Part shown: piece by piece, positions 27,281 through 37,463 of the stretch
Layout of the letters: every line of letters starts with the position of its first letter
Position numbering within the stretch: position 1 is the stretch's first letter
Assembly: GCF_018449725.1 (NCBI RefSeq)
Contig: NZ_JAAVVC010000014.1
Span: 62,001-126,000, forward strand
Direction: 5' to 3'
Length of the DNA stretch: 64,000 nucleotides
Source of the DNA: Pseudomonas sp. dw_612
Lineage (GTDB): Bacteria > Pseudomonadota > Gammaproteobacteria > Pseudomonadales > Pseudomonadaceae
Made by a program: the position numbers and the translations under genes
Notes under the pieces: generated by a model
Databases searched by the model: none
The model's input: the letters and a program-made list of their open reading frames with translations, nothing else
What the model was told of the DNA's origin: nothing

Positions 27281-28442
27281 CAGCAAACCCCAGGCTGCCT
27301 TGCTTGACCAGCTCGCACAGCAGGCCGCGGCCGTCTTCGTCGCTCAGCCAGTCACCGAGGTTGTCGGTGTGCAGGGCGTCGGCGGCGCAGATCAACTTCA
27401 GCAACTCGCGCAGTTTGCCCGGCAGGTAACGGCTCTGACCGCTGGCGAACAGCAGCAGGTCGTCATCGACTTCGGACCAGGCCATGCGCGCGCTCGGGTT
27501 GCGGATCAGCACAGCGCCTTGTTCCAGGCTGGCAATGAAGTCTTCTTCTTCGACTTCTTCCGGGCCGACTACCAGTTCCGGGTAGCGCGGCTCGGTCATG
27601 TACTGGCCGAACCAGGTCAGCAGCAGGCGTTCGTCGCTCATGTGCTCGGCCAGCAAGGCTTTCAGGCGATCAAGGGCGTCGTGCTGAATCTGGTGCGGAT
27701 CGACCGCCGGCAGCGCGTCGGCATCGGTGTAGCGCTCTTCATCGGTCAGGAACTGGCTGAGGAAGTCGGTGAAGTGAGTCAGCACTTCAGAGGCGCTCGG
27801 CGCGCGGAAACCGACCGAGTAGGTCATGCAGTCATCCACCGCAACGCCGCAATGGGCCAGGCGCGGCGGCAGGTAGAGCATGTCGCCCGGTTCCAGAACC
27901 CACTCATCGGTGGCTTCGAAGTCGGCGAGGATGCGCAGGTCTGCGTGTGGCAGCAGCTTGCTTTCGGAATCGCACATCTGGCCGATTTTCCAGTTGCGCT
28001 TGCCGTGGCCTTGCAGCAGGAACACGTCGTAGTTATCGAAGTGCGGACCCACGCTGCCACCCGGGGCGGCGAAGCTGATCATCACGTCGTCGACGCGCCA
28101 GCTCGGCAGGAAGCGGAAGTTTTCCAGCAGTTCGCTGACTTCCGGCACGAATTGGTCGACTGCTTGAACCAGCAGGGTCCACTCGGTTTCCGGCAGCTTG
28201 CTGAATTCGTCTTCGGCGAACGGGCCGCGGCGCATTTCCCAAGGACGCTCGCCGTGCTCGATCACCAGGCGCGATTCAACTTCTTCTTCAAGCGCCAGGC
28301 CGGCCAGTTCGTCGGGATCGATCGGGCTTTCGAAATCAGGGATCGCCTGGCGGATCAGTAGCGGTTTTTTCTGCCAGTAGTCACGCAGGAATTCGCGCGC
28401 CGTGATGCCGCCCAGAAGTTGAAGAGGAATATCAGGATTCAT
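27273..28442 (-). CDS. roxA: 50S ribosomal protein L16 arginine hydroxylase (RoxA/YcfD-type)
   Basis: A 389-residue JmjC/cupin 2-oxoglutarate- and Fe(II)-dependent oxygenase. The iron triad is visible: His134 and Asp136 (GPHFDNYD) and His197 (LPPRLAHCGVA). N-terminal QLLGGITAREFLRDYWQKKP is typical of YcfD-like ribosomal oxygenases, which hydroxylate an arginine of L16. A C-terminal dimerisation/winged-helix part follows. ATG 28442 is preferred to a start 24 bases upstream. It lies downstream of purB but is separated from it by a terminator. Confidence 0.88.
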   Translation of the reverse strand: MNPDIPLQLLGGITAREFLRDYWQKKPLLIRQAIPDFESPIDPDELAGLALEEEVESRLVIEHGERPWEMRRGPFAEDEFSKLPETEWTLLVQAVDQFVPEVSELLENFRFLPSWRVDDVMISFAAPGGSVGPHFDNYDVFLLQGHGKRNWKIGQMCDSESKLLPHADLRILADFEATDEWVLEPGDMLYLPPRLAHCGVAVDDCMTYSVGFRAPSASEVLTHFTDFLSQFLTDEERYTDADALPAVDPHQIQHDALDRLKALLAEHMSDERLLLTWFGQYMTEPRYPELVVGPEEVEEEDFIASLEQGAVLIRNPSARMAWSEVDDDLLLFASGQSRYLPGKLRELLKLICAADALHTDNLGDWLSDEDGRGLLCELVKQGSLGFADE

Positions 28443-28481
28443 GTGTAACCTATTGAAAAAATGCACTTTTCAGACGGGAAT

Positions 28482-28506
28482 AAAAACGCCCGGCGCTGCC
28501 GGGCGT
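28482..28506 (-). terminator. Terminator after purB
   Basis: The stem ACGCCCGGC / GCCGGGCGT (28486-28494, 28498-28506) has a 3-base loop and is followed on the minus strand by five T. Confidence 0.8.
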
Positions 28507-28528
28507 CTCAAAAGGGTCAAGCGATCGA

Positions 28529-29899
28529 TCAGATGCGTTTGGCTTGCTCTACAGCGTTGCCGATGTAATTCGCCGGGGTGAGCAGTTTCAGCTCGGCCTT
28601 GGCCGCGGCTGGCATGTCCAGGCCGTCGATGAAAGTTTGCAGCGCTTCAGGGCTGATGCCCTTGCCGCGCGTCAACTCTTTCAGCTTCTCGTACGGGTTT
28701 TCGATGTTGTAGCGGCGCATCACGGTCTGGATCGGCTCGGCCAGGACTTCCCAGCAAGCATCCAGGTCAGCGGCGATTTTCTGCGCATTGAGCTCCAGTT
28801 TGCTGATGCCTTTGAGGCTGGCTTCGTACGCGATCACGCTGTGGGCGAAGCCGACACCGAGGTTGCGCAGGACGGTGGAGTCGGTCAGGTCGCGCTGCCA
28901 GCGGGAGATCGGCAGTTTGCTCGCCAGGTGCTGGAACAGTGCGTTGGCGATGCCCAGGTTGCCTTCGGAGTTTTCGAAGTCGATCGGGTTGACCTTGTGT
29001 GGCATGGTCGACGAACCGATTTCGCCAGCGATGGTGCGCTGCTTGAAATAACCCAGGGAGATGTAGCCCCAGATGTCGCGGTCGAAGTCGATCAGGATGG
29101 TGTTGAAGCGTGCAATCGCGTCGAACAGCTCGGCGATGTAGTCGTGCGGTTCGATCTGCGTGGTGTACGGGTTGAAACCAAGGCCCAGCTCGTCTTCGAT
29201 GAAGGCGCGGGCGTTTTCTTCCCAGTCGATTTCCGGGTAGGCAGAGAGGTGTGCGTTGTAGTTGCCGACAGCACCGTTGATCTTGCCCAGCAGCGGAACG
29301 GCAGCGACTTGAGCGATTTGACGCTCCAGACGGTAAACCACGTTCGCCAGCTCTTTACCCAAAGTGGTCGGCGAAGCCGGTTGGCCGTGAGTGCGCGACA
29401 GCATTGGCACTTCGGCGAAACGGATCGCCAGTTCGCGGATGGCGTCGCAGGTCTGGCGCATCAGCGGCAGCATCACGTCATCACGGCCTTCGCGCAGCAT
29501 CAGGGCGTGGGACAGGTTGTTGATGTCCTCGCTGGTGCAGGCAAAGTGGATGAACTCGCTGACCTTGGCCAGTTCCGGCAGCTTGGCCGCTTGCTCTTTG
29601 AGCAGGTATTCGATGGCTTTGACGTCGTGGTTGGTGGTGCGCTCGATCTCTTTGACACGCTCGGCGTGCTCCAGAGCGAAGTTGTCCGCCAGGGTGTTCA
29701 GCACCGCGTTGGCTTCGGCGGAGAACGCCGGCACTTCGCTGATGCCTGGGTGAGCGGCCAGGCGCTGGAGCCAGCGCACTTCAACCAGAACGCGAGCACG
29801 GATCAGACCGTATTCGCTGAAAATTGGGCGCAGGGCCTGGGTTTTGCCGGCGTAGCGGCCGTCAACAGGGGAAACCGCAGTGAGCGAAGAGAGCTGCAT
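28529..29899 (-). CDS. purB: Adenylosuccinate lyase
   Basis: A 456-residue fumarase/aspartase-superfamily lyase acting twice in purine synthesis (SAICAR to AICAR, adenylosuccinate to AMP). The superfamily signature GSSTMPHKVNPIDFENSEGN is present, as are RTHGQPASPTTLG and ACTSEDINNLSHAL. The start MQLSSLTAVSPVDGRYAG matches the long PurB class; an upstream frame extension was rejected. The block purB, hflD, mnmA, nudJ keeps the same order in E. coli. Confidence 0.97.
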   Translation of the reverse strand: MQLSSLTAVSPVDGRYAGKTQALRPIFSEYGLIRARVLVEVRWLQRLAAHPGISEVPAFSAEANAVLNTLADNFALEHAERVKEIERTTNHDVKAIEYLLKEQAAKLPELAKVSEFIHFACTSEDINNLSHALMLREGRDDVMLPLMRQTCDAIRELAIRFAEVPMLSRTHGQPASPTTLGKELANVVYRLERQIAQVAAVPLLGKINGAVGNYNAHLSAYPEIDWEENARAFIEDELGLGFNPYTTQIEPHDYIAELFDAIARFNTILIDFDRDIWGYISLGYFKQRTIAGEIGSSTMPHKVNPIDFENSEGNLGIANALFQHLASKLPISRWQRDLTDSTVLRNLGVGFAHSVIAYEASLKGISKLELNAQKIAADLDACWEVLAEPIQTVMRRYNIENPYEKLKELTRGKGISPEALQTFIDGLDMPAAAKAELKLLTPANYIGNAVEQAKRI

Positions 29900-30026
29900 G
29901 GGGTGTTCTCGGACAGTCGGGCAACGAAATGGGGCGCGTATCATACATGAAAAAATCCGCCGGTCCGTTGCCAACTGACCAGCGTATTACGCGTTACTGA
30001 CTACAAAGCGGTGTTGCGGGCGCGGT

Positions 30027-30650
30027 TCAGCTGCTGCGCATCAGCGGGTAAAGCTCTTTCAGCAACTTGCGACGGCTGATCACCAGTTGCCAGCGATGAC
30101 CGCCCAACTGCCGCCACAGGCGCGCCGAACGAATCCCGGCCAGCAACAGGGCGCGGATCTTCGAGGCGTTGCTCGGTTGCTGCAGGTTGCGCATGTCGCC
30201 GTGGACCTGGATCCGTTGGCGCAACGTACTCAGGGTGTCCTGGTACAGCGCGCCGCAGGCGGCAATCACGTTCTCGTGGGCCGGGCCGAAATGCTCGACC
30301 TGGGATTGAATCTGCGGCAGACGTTTGCCGATCACGCCCAGCATGTCGTCGCGCTTGGCCAGTTGCCGCTCAAGGCCAAGCATCGCCAGGGCATAGCGCA
30401 GCGGTTCGCGCTGCAAGGTGCTCGGGTCGCGTTCCAGGGCGCCGATCAATGCGCGATAACCTTCGCGCAGATTGATGTCGTCGCCGCCGTAGACTTCCAG
30501 GGTGTCCTTGGGGTCGCGGATCAGCAGGCTGCCGAGCATGCAGGTCAGGCCGGCTTCGCTGGTCTGGCCGCTCTTGGCGATCTTGTCCACCAGCACGGCG
30601 GCGAGAAACACGCCGCCGAGCGCCGTCAGTTGCTCTTGAGTCGGGCTCAT
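30027..30650 (-). CDS. hflD: High frequency lysogenisation protein HflD homologue
   Basis: A 207-residue HflD (DUF489) protein. E. coli HflD is a membrane-associated protein affecting lambda CII. Conserved blocks include LGGVFLAAVLVDKIA near the N-terminus, YALAMLGLERQLAKR in the middle and IRALLLAGIRSARLWRQLGG near the end. The ATG overlaps the mnmA stop by four bases, so the pair is translationally coupled. The general cellular role remains unclear. Confidence 0.93.
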   Translation of the reverse strand: MSPTQEQLTALGGVFLAAVLVDKIAKSGQTSEAGLTCMLGSLLIRDPKDTLEVYGGDDINLREGYRALIGALERDPSTLQREPLRYALAMLGLERQLAKRDDMLGVIGKRLPQIQSQVEHFGPAHENVIAACGALYQDTLSTLRQRIQVHGDMRNLQQPSNASKIRALLLAGIRSARLWRQLGGHRWQLVISRRKLLKELYPLMRSS

Positions 30651-31792
30651 TGTGGCTCGCCTTGAGCAGTGCCTTTGCTGGTCCAGGGTTCGGCGATTTC
30701 GATCACACCGCCGCCGAGGCAGATTTCACCGTCATAGAACACCACGGATTGGCCCGGAGTGACCGCTCGTTGCGGGTCATCGAAGGTCGCGCGGTAGCCG
30801 GTGGCGGTTTTTTCCAGCGTGCAAGGCTGATCGCTTTGGCGGTAGCGGACTTTGGCCGTCAGCTTGCGCGGCTCGGTCAAATCAATCGGATTGACCCAAT
30901 AGATGTCCGAGGCAAGCAGGGCGCGGGAGAACAGGTAGGGGTGATCATTGCCCTGGCCAACGATCAGCTCGTTGTGTTCCAGGTCCTTGATCAGCACGTA
31001 CCACGGCTCGTCACCGGCGTCTTTCAAGCCGCCGATGCCCAGGCCCTGGCGCTGACCGATGGTGTGGTACATCAAGCCGTGGTGACGGCCGATGACTTCG
31101 CCTTCGGTGGTCTTGATCTCGCCGGGCTGGGCCGGCAGGTATTGCTTGAGGAAGTCGCTGAAGCGGCGTTCGCCGATAAAGCAGATCCCGGTGGAATCCT
31201 TTTTCTTTGCCGTAGCCAGCTCGTGCTTCTCGGCAATCGCGCGAACTTCGGGTTTTTCCAGCTCACCGACGGGAAACAGGGTCTTGGCGATCTGTTCACC
31301 GCCGACGGCGTGCAGGAAGTAGCTCTGGTCCTTGTTCGGGTCCAGGCCCTTGAGCAGTTCGGTGCGGCCATCGATGTCGCGGCGGCGTACGTAGTGGCCG
31401 GTGGCGATCAGGTCAGCGCCGAGCACCATGGCGTAGTCGAGGAACGCCTTGAACTTGATCTCGCGGTTGCACAGGATGTCCGGGTTCGGCGTGCGACCGG
31501 CCTTGTATTCGGCCAGGAAGTGCTCGAACACGTTGTCCCAGTACTCGGCGGCGAAGTTGGCGGTGTGCAGCTTGATACCGATTTTGTCGCACACAGCCTG
31601 CGCATCCGCCAGGTCGTCCATGGCGGTGCAGTATTCCGTTCCATCGTCTTCTTCCCAGTTCTTCATGAACAGGCCTTCCACCTCATAACCCTGCTCGATC
31701 AGCAGGAGAGCGGAAACGGAAGAGTCCACGCCGCCGGACATGCCGACAATGACGCGCTTCTTTTGTGTGTCAGAAGGGGCTGGATCACGCAT
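30647..31792 (-). CDS. mnmA: tRNA-specific 2-thiouridylase MnmA
   Basis: A 381-residue ATP-dependent enzyme placing sulfur on U34 of Lys, Glu and Gln tRNAs. The PP-loop SGGVDSS (19-25) and the two catalytic cysteines Cys108 (NPDILCNREIKF) and Cys204 (STGICFIGERRF) are present. Sulfur would come through the Tus relay, whose tusDCBE genes lie at 52945-54326. The N-terminus MRDPAPSDTQKKRV is a short extension before the P-loop strand. Confidence 0.97.
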   Translation of the reverse strand: MRDPAPSDTQKKRVIVGMSGGVDSSVSALLLIEQGYEVEGLFMKNWEEDDGTEYCTAMDDLADAQAVCDKIGIKLHTANFAAEYWDNVFEHFLAEYKAGRTPNPDILCNREIKFKAFLDYAMVLGADLIATGHYVRRRDIDGRTELLKGLDPNKDQSYFLHAVGGEQIAKTLFPVGELEKPEVRAIAEKHELATAKKKDSTGICFIGERRFSDFLKQYLPAQPGEIKTTEGEVIGRHHGLMYHTIGQRQGLGIGGLKDAGDEPWYVLIKDLEHNELIVGQGNDHPYLFSRALLASDIYWVNPIDLTEPRKLTAKVRYRQSDQPCTLEKTATGYRATFDDPQRAVTPGQSVVFYDGEICLGGGVIEIAEPWTSKGTAQGEPQ

Positions 31793-31851
31793 AGGGATTC
31801 AATGAGTGTCTTGAAAAAGGACGCGATTCTAACAGGCCGAAGCCCGCAAGG

Positions 31852-32298
31852 CTAAAGAGAAGGGCGGATCAGTTCGAGACCGAAGTGTTTACCGTCCAGA
31901 TAATCATCGATACAGCGGATGATCAGCTCACTGCGCCAGTTTGCGCGCTGTGCCACGAGTTCGTCACGGCTTAGCCACTTGGCGCCGACGATACCGTCAT
32001 CCAGTTGATAGTCGGGGTGGTGTTTCAGCGCCTTGGCGATGAAGCAGACCCGTTGATAGGTCACGCCGTTGCTCGGGGCGGTGTAGAGGTAAATCCCCAC
32101 CACACCGGTCGGCTCGACGTCCCAACCGGTTTCCTCGAGGGTTTCGCGCACGGCGGCTTCGATCAGGGTTTCGTCGGGGTCGAGGTGACCGGCGGGCTGG
32201 TTGAGTACCGCTCGTCCGCCCTTGAATTCTTCGACCATCAGGAAGCGGCCGTTGTCTTCGACGATGGTGGCGACGGTGATGTGGGGTAGCCAATCCAT
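31852..32298 (-). CDS. nudJ: Nudix hydrolase NudJ-like
   Basis: A 148-residue Nudix hydrolase with a complete Nudix box at 37-59: G-x5-E-x7-RETLEETGW. The start MDWLPHITVATIVE is typical of NudJ, a phosphatase for HMP-PP and nucleoside tri- and diphosphates in E. coli. It lies 59 bases upstream of mnmA, the same order as in E. coli. Substrate is inferred from position and overall resemblance. Confidence 0.88.
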   Translation of the reverse strand: MDWLPHITVATIVEDNGRFLMVEEFKGGRAVLNQPAGHLDPDETLIEAAVRETLEETGWDVEPTGVVGIYLYTAPSNGVTYQRVCFIAKALKHHPDYQLDDGIVGAKWLSRDELVAQRANWRSELIIRCIDDYLDGKHFGLELIRPSL

Positions 32299-32337
32299 GA
32301 AGCTTCCTCAAATGTTGAATAGTGAAACACCGAACCC

Positions 32338-32427
32338 TGTGGGAGCGGGCTTGCTCGCGAAAGCGGTGGGTCAGTCAATAGAAGTGTTGAATGATAAACC
32401 GCATTCGCGAGCAAGCCCGCTCCCACA
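32338..32427. repeat. REP-type inverted repeat (GTGGGAGCGGGCTTGCTCGC class)
   Basis: Perfect 24-bp arms at 32338-32361 and 32404-32427 around a 42-base loop, between nudJ and the idh terminator. Confidence 0.9.
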
Positions 32428-32454
32428 TGGGATCTATGGCGAGTCCGGAAACAG

Positions 32455-32480
32455 AAACCCCGGCACAAGGCCGGGGTTTC
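32455..32480 (-). terminator. Terminator after idh
   Basis: The stem AAACCCCGGC / GCCGGGGTTT has a 5-base loop, located just downstream of the minus-strand idh stop at 32498. On the minus strand it is followed by CTG, with the U-rich part provided by the stem end. Confidence 0.75.
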
Positions 32481-32497
32481 TTTGCATCCTTACAACC

Positions 32498-34723
<2,226 letters not shown>

Positions 34724-35216
34724 ATTCGGATTAACTCTCTTCTTTGCTAGAGCGTGCGCAGAAAACTCGAGGGGCGCCGGGTAAGCGCGTTCGTTCAAAG
34801 TCATCCATGAGCCGAATGTCGAGGTTTCTTCGCGGTGATGTTGGGTGCATCAGTCGAGCGTCAAGCGGGTGGACTGCGGTAACAGCCCGGCTTCAATCTG
34901 GCTGAAAGTCTCGTAATAGAGAGCTTGGCCTTTGTGACCCTTCGGTCAGCGGCGGCATTATACATAGGTAGCTGGCAATCTGCCGATGGTTCATATGCAA
35001 CGATTATCGTCCATTGGTCTAAAGGTCGCAGGGGAACGGGCGGCGTAGAGTCTTGCACCGTGCTTGAGTTTGGCGCTTTTCCCTTTGCTTTCAGGCTTGT
35101 AGATCACGAACTGCACAGCTTTGCGGCAGATGGGTGGAACATAGGGTTTGCGCGCCGATTTAACTGGGGTACGCTCGAACGAAGCCAGATGTTCAATCCA
35201 AACAATGGAGTTCAGC
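34724..35216. promoter_or_regulatory. Divergent idh-icd control region
   Basis: 493 bases without a convincing gene. On the minus strand a perfect -10 TATAAT lies at 34957-34962, but no good -35 was found at 16-18 bases. A small hairpin TGACC-CTTC-GGTCA occurs at 34935-34948. The icd side has no promoter I can call. Both genes may be controlled from here. Confidence 0.4.
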
Positions 35217-36473
35217 ATGGGATACAAGAAGATTCAGGTTCCAGCAGTCGGCGACAAAATCACCGTCAACGCGGACCATTCTCTCAATGTTCCTAACAAC
35301 CCGATCATCCCCTTCATTGAAGGCGATGGCATCGGCGTTGATATCAGCCCGGTCATGATCAAGGTTGTCGATGCTGCTGTTAAGAAGGCTTACGGCGGCG
35401 AGCGCAAAATTTCCTGGATGGAAGTCTACGCCGGGGAAAAAGCGACTCAGGTTTACGATCAGGACACCTGGCTGCCTCAGGAAACCCTGGACGCAGTCAA
35501 GGATTACGTGGTTTCCATCAAGGGCCCTCTGACCACCCCGGTCGGCGGCGGCATCCGTTCGCTGAACGTGGCCTTGCGTCAGCAACTCGACCTTTATGTC
35601 TGCCTGCGTCCGGTACGCTGGTTTGAAGGCGTACCGAGCCCGGTCAAGAAGCCAGGCGACGTTGACATGACGATCTTCCGCGAGAACTCGGAAGACATCT
35701 ACGCTGGTATCGAGTGGAAGGCCGGTTCGCCGGAAGCGACCAAAGTCATCAAGTTCCTCAAAGATGAAATGGGCGTCACCAAGATCCGTTTCGACGAAAA
35801 CTGCGGTATCGGCATCAAGCCGGTTTCGCTGCAAGGCACCAAGCGTCTGGCGCGCAAGGCCCTGCAATATGTGGTCGACAACGATCGCGATTCGCTGACC
35901 ATCGTGCACAAAGGCAACATCATGAAGTTCACCGAAGGTGCCTTCAAGGAATGGGCCTACGAAGTGGCGGCTGAAGAGTTCGGCGCGACCCTGCTCGACG
36001 GCGGTCCGTGGATGCAGTTCAAGAATCCGAAAACCGGCAAGAACGTCATCGTCAAGGACGCCATCGCTGACGCCATGCTCCAGCAGATCCTGCTGCGCCC
36101 GGCCGAATACGATGTGATCGCGACCCTGAACCTGAACGGCGACTACCTCTCCGACGCCCTGGCGGCTGAAGTGGGCGGTATCGGTATTGCGCCGGGTGCC
36201 AACCTGTCCGACACCATCGCCATGTTCGAAGCGACCCACGGTACCGCGCCGAAGTACGCCGGCAAGGACCAGGTCAACCCGGGTTCGTTGATTCTCTCCG
36301 CCGAAATGATGCTGCGGCACATGGGCTGGACCGAAGCGGCCGACCTGATCATCAAGGGCACCAACGGCGCGATTTCGGCCAAGACCGTGACCTATGACTT
36401 CCACCGTTTGATGGAGGGCGCGAAGCTGCTGTCTTCTTCAGCGTTTGGTGATGCGCTGATCTCGCATATGTAA
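35217..36473 (+). CDS. icd: Isocitrate dehydrogenase (NADP), dimeric type
   Basis: A 418-residue dimeric NADP-dependent isocitrate dehydrogenase close in layout to E. coli Icd. The substrate-binding serine region TIFRENSEDIYAGIEW, the catalytic Lys/Tyr segments and the C-terminal cofactor block GTAPKYAGKDQVNPGS are all visible. ATG 35217 has GGAG six bases ahead and starts the family sequence MGYKKIQVPA; an upstream frame extension was rejected. In E. coli the equivalent serine is phosphorylated by AceK to divert carbon to the glyoxylate shunt; aceK is not in the window. Confidence 0.97.
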   Translation: MGYKKIQVPAVGDKITVNADHSLNVPNNPIIPFIEGDGIGVDISPVMIKVVDAAVKKAYGGERKISWMEVYAGEKATQVYDQDTWLPQETLDAVKDYVVSIKGPLTTPVGGGIRSLNVALRQQLDLYVCLRPVRWFEGVPSPVKKPGDVDMTIFRENSEDIYAGIEWKAGSPEATKVIKFLKDEMGVTKIRFDENCGIGIKPVSLQGTKRLARKALQYVVDNDRDSLTIVHKGNIMKFTEGAFKEWAYEVAAEEFGATLLDGGPWMQFKNPKTGKNVIVKDAIADAMLQQILLRPAEYDVIATLNLNGDYLSDALAAEVGGIGIAPGANLSDTIAMFEATHGTAPKYAGKDQVNPGSLILSAEMMLRHMGWTEAADLIIKGTNGAISAKTVTYDFHRLMEGAKLLSSSAFGDALISHM

Positions 36474-36485
36474 GCGAGCCGGCAC

Positions 36486-36513
36486 AAAAAAACCGCCTTC
36501 GGGCGGTTTTTTA
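36486..36513. terminator. Bidirectional terminator between icd and cspD
   Basis: The stem AAAACCGCC / GGCGGTTTT has a TTCG loop with A and T tracts on both sides, between two convergent genes. Confidence 0.88.
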
Positions 36514-36533
36514 TGACTGGATGATCGGTTGCG

Positions 36534-36824
36534 TCAGTTCGATACCTTTTCATGATGGTCGCGATGAGCAGCGGGCGTGGCGTGTTCATGGTCGACATGC
36601 GCAGCCGTAATCTTCACGGCGTGCAGGCCTTTGGGGCCTTGGACGATCTCGAAGTTGACGGCTTGCCCGGCCTTGAGGGTCTTGTATCCGTCCATCTCGA
36701 TGGCCGAATAGTGGGCAAAGAAGTCGATATCTTTACCGTCCTCGTCCTTGCCTTCCCGGGCGTCGGTATTTATGAAACCGAACCCCTTGGCATTGTTGAA
36801 CCACTTGACCTTGCCGACTGCCAT
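36534..36824 (-). CDS. cspD: Cold-shock-domain protein, CspD-like, with His-rich tail
   Basis: A 96-residue single-stranded nucleic-acid-binding cold-shock domain. RNP1 KGFGFI is intact; the RNP2 region reads DFFAHYSAI. The loop between them is longer and more charged than usual (NTDAREGKDEDGKD). The C-terminus extends as AAHVDHEHATPAAHRDHHEK, with six histidines. ATG 36824 has GAGGG at eight-base spacing; an ATG six bases earlier has it only two bases away. CspD in E. coli is a stationary-phase replication inhibitor and likewise lies divergent from clpS. Confidence 0.88.
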   Translation of the reverse strand: MAVGKVKWFNNAKGFGFINTDAREGKDEDGKDIDFFAHYSAIEMDGYKTLKAGQAVNFEIVQGPKGLHAVKITAAHVDHEHATPAAHRDHHEKVSN

Positions 36825-36845
36825 GCTCATATCCCTCTGCAACAG

Positions 36846-36872
36846 ACTCCATCACTGGAGTATCATCCAGTA
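36846..36872. promoter_or_regulatory. Overlapping palindromes upstream of cspD
   Basis: ACTCCA-TCAC-TGGAGT (36846-36861) overlaps ACTGGA-GTATCA-TCCAGT (36854-36871). The second also reads CACTG-N10-CAGTA, close to a LexA-type CTG-N10-CAG layout, and resembles the box at 57576. They sit about 20-50 bases ahead of the cspD start, within its leader or promoter. Confidence 0.4.
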
Positions 36873-37049
36873 CATCCGCAGTCTAATCTCATAAATAAGA
36901 TTGACTCCGCGGACCTTTTTTACCCACTGTGGGCTCTATTGGTTGTAACACCGTTTTCCCGATAGTCAAGGTGACCGGGCAGTCGGAGTTGAAATCGTCG
37001 ATAGCCGCCCCCACCACTGTATTTGCACAACTGACGAACCTTTCTTTCC

Positions 37050-37433
37050 ATGCATGCAATCAGCCAGATTCGACTAACATTCAATCAGGATCGCCCGACT
37101 CTCCAAAAAGATCATCCGGAGGAACACGACGACGATTCCGCAGGCATTGCTGTTCAGGAGGCTAAGCCTGCTTTACAGGCGCCGCCGATGTACAAGGTGG
37201 TTTTGTTTAATGATGACTACACACCGATGGATTTCGTCGTCGAAGTGCTCGAGGTGTTTTTTAACCTGAATCGCGAGCTGGCGACCAAGGTCATGCTGGC
37301 CGTCCACACAGAAGGACGGGCAGTATGTGGAGTGTTTACCCGCGACATCGCCGAGACGAAGGCCATGCAGGTCAACCAGTACGCCAGGGAAAGCCAGCAT
37401 CCGCTACTCTGTGAAATCGAGAAGGACGGTTAA
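37050..37433 (+). CDS. clpS: ATP-dependent Clp protease adaptor ClpS
   Basis: A 127-residue N-recognin. A disordered N-terminal tail (to about residue 45) precedes the core PPMYKVVLFNDDYTPMDFVV, which carries the N-degron pocket residues (FNDD at 53-56, Met60), and HTEGRAVCGVFTRDIAETK. It delivers proteins with N-terminal Leu, Phe, Tyr or Trp to ClpA. The tail is slightly longer and more acidic than in many relatives. ATG 37050 has no strong ribosome site. clpA follows 30 bases later. Confidence 0.96.
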   Translation: MHAISQIRLTFNQDRPTLQKDHPEEHDDDSAGIAVQEAKPALQAPPMYKVVLFNDDYTPMDFVVEVLEVFFNLNRELATKVMLAVHTEGRAVCGVFTRDIAETKAMQVNQYARESQHPLLCEIEKDG

Positions 37434-37463
37434 TCGCCGACCACTTGGGTATGAGGTGAAGCT

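Noticed and set aside
32338..32427. Repeated inverted arms considered as a CRISPR-like array
   Set aside because: The elements are isolated pairs scattered between genes, palindromic, and without regular spacers or cas genes. They fit REP elements.
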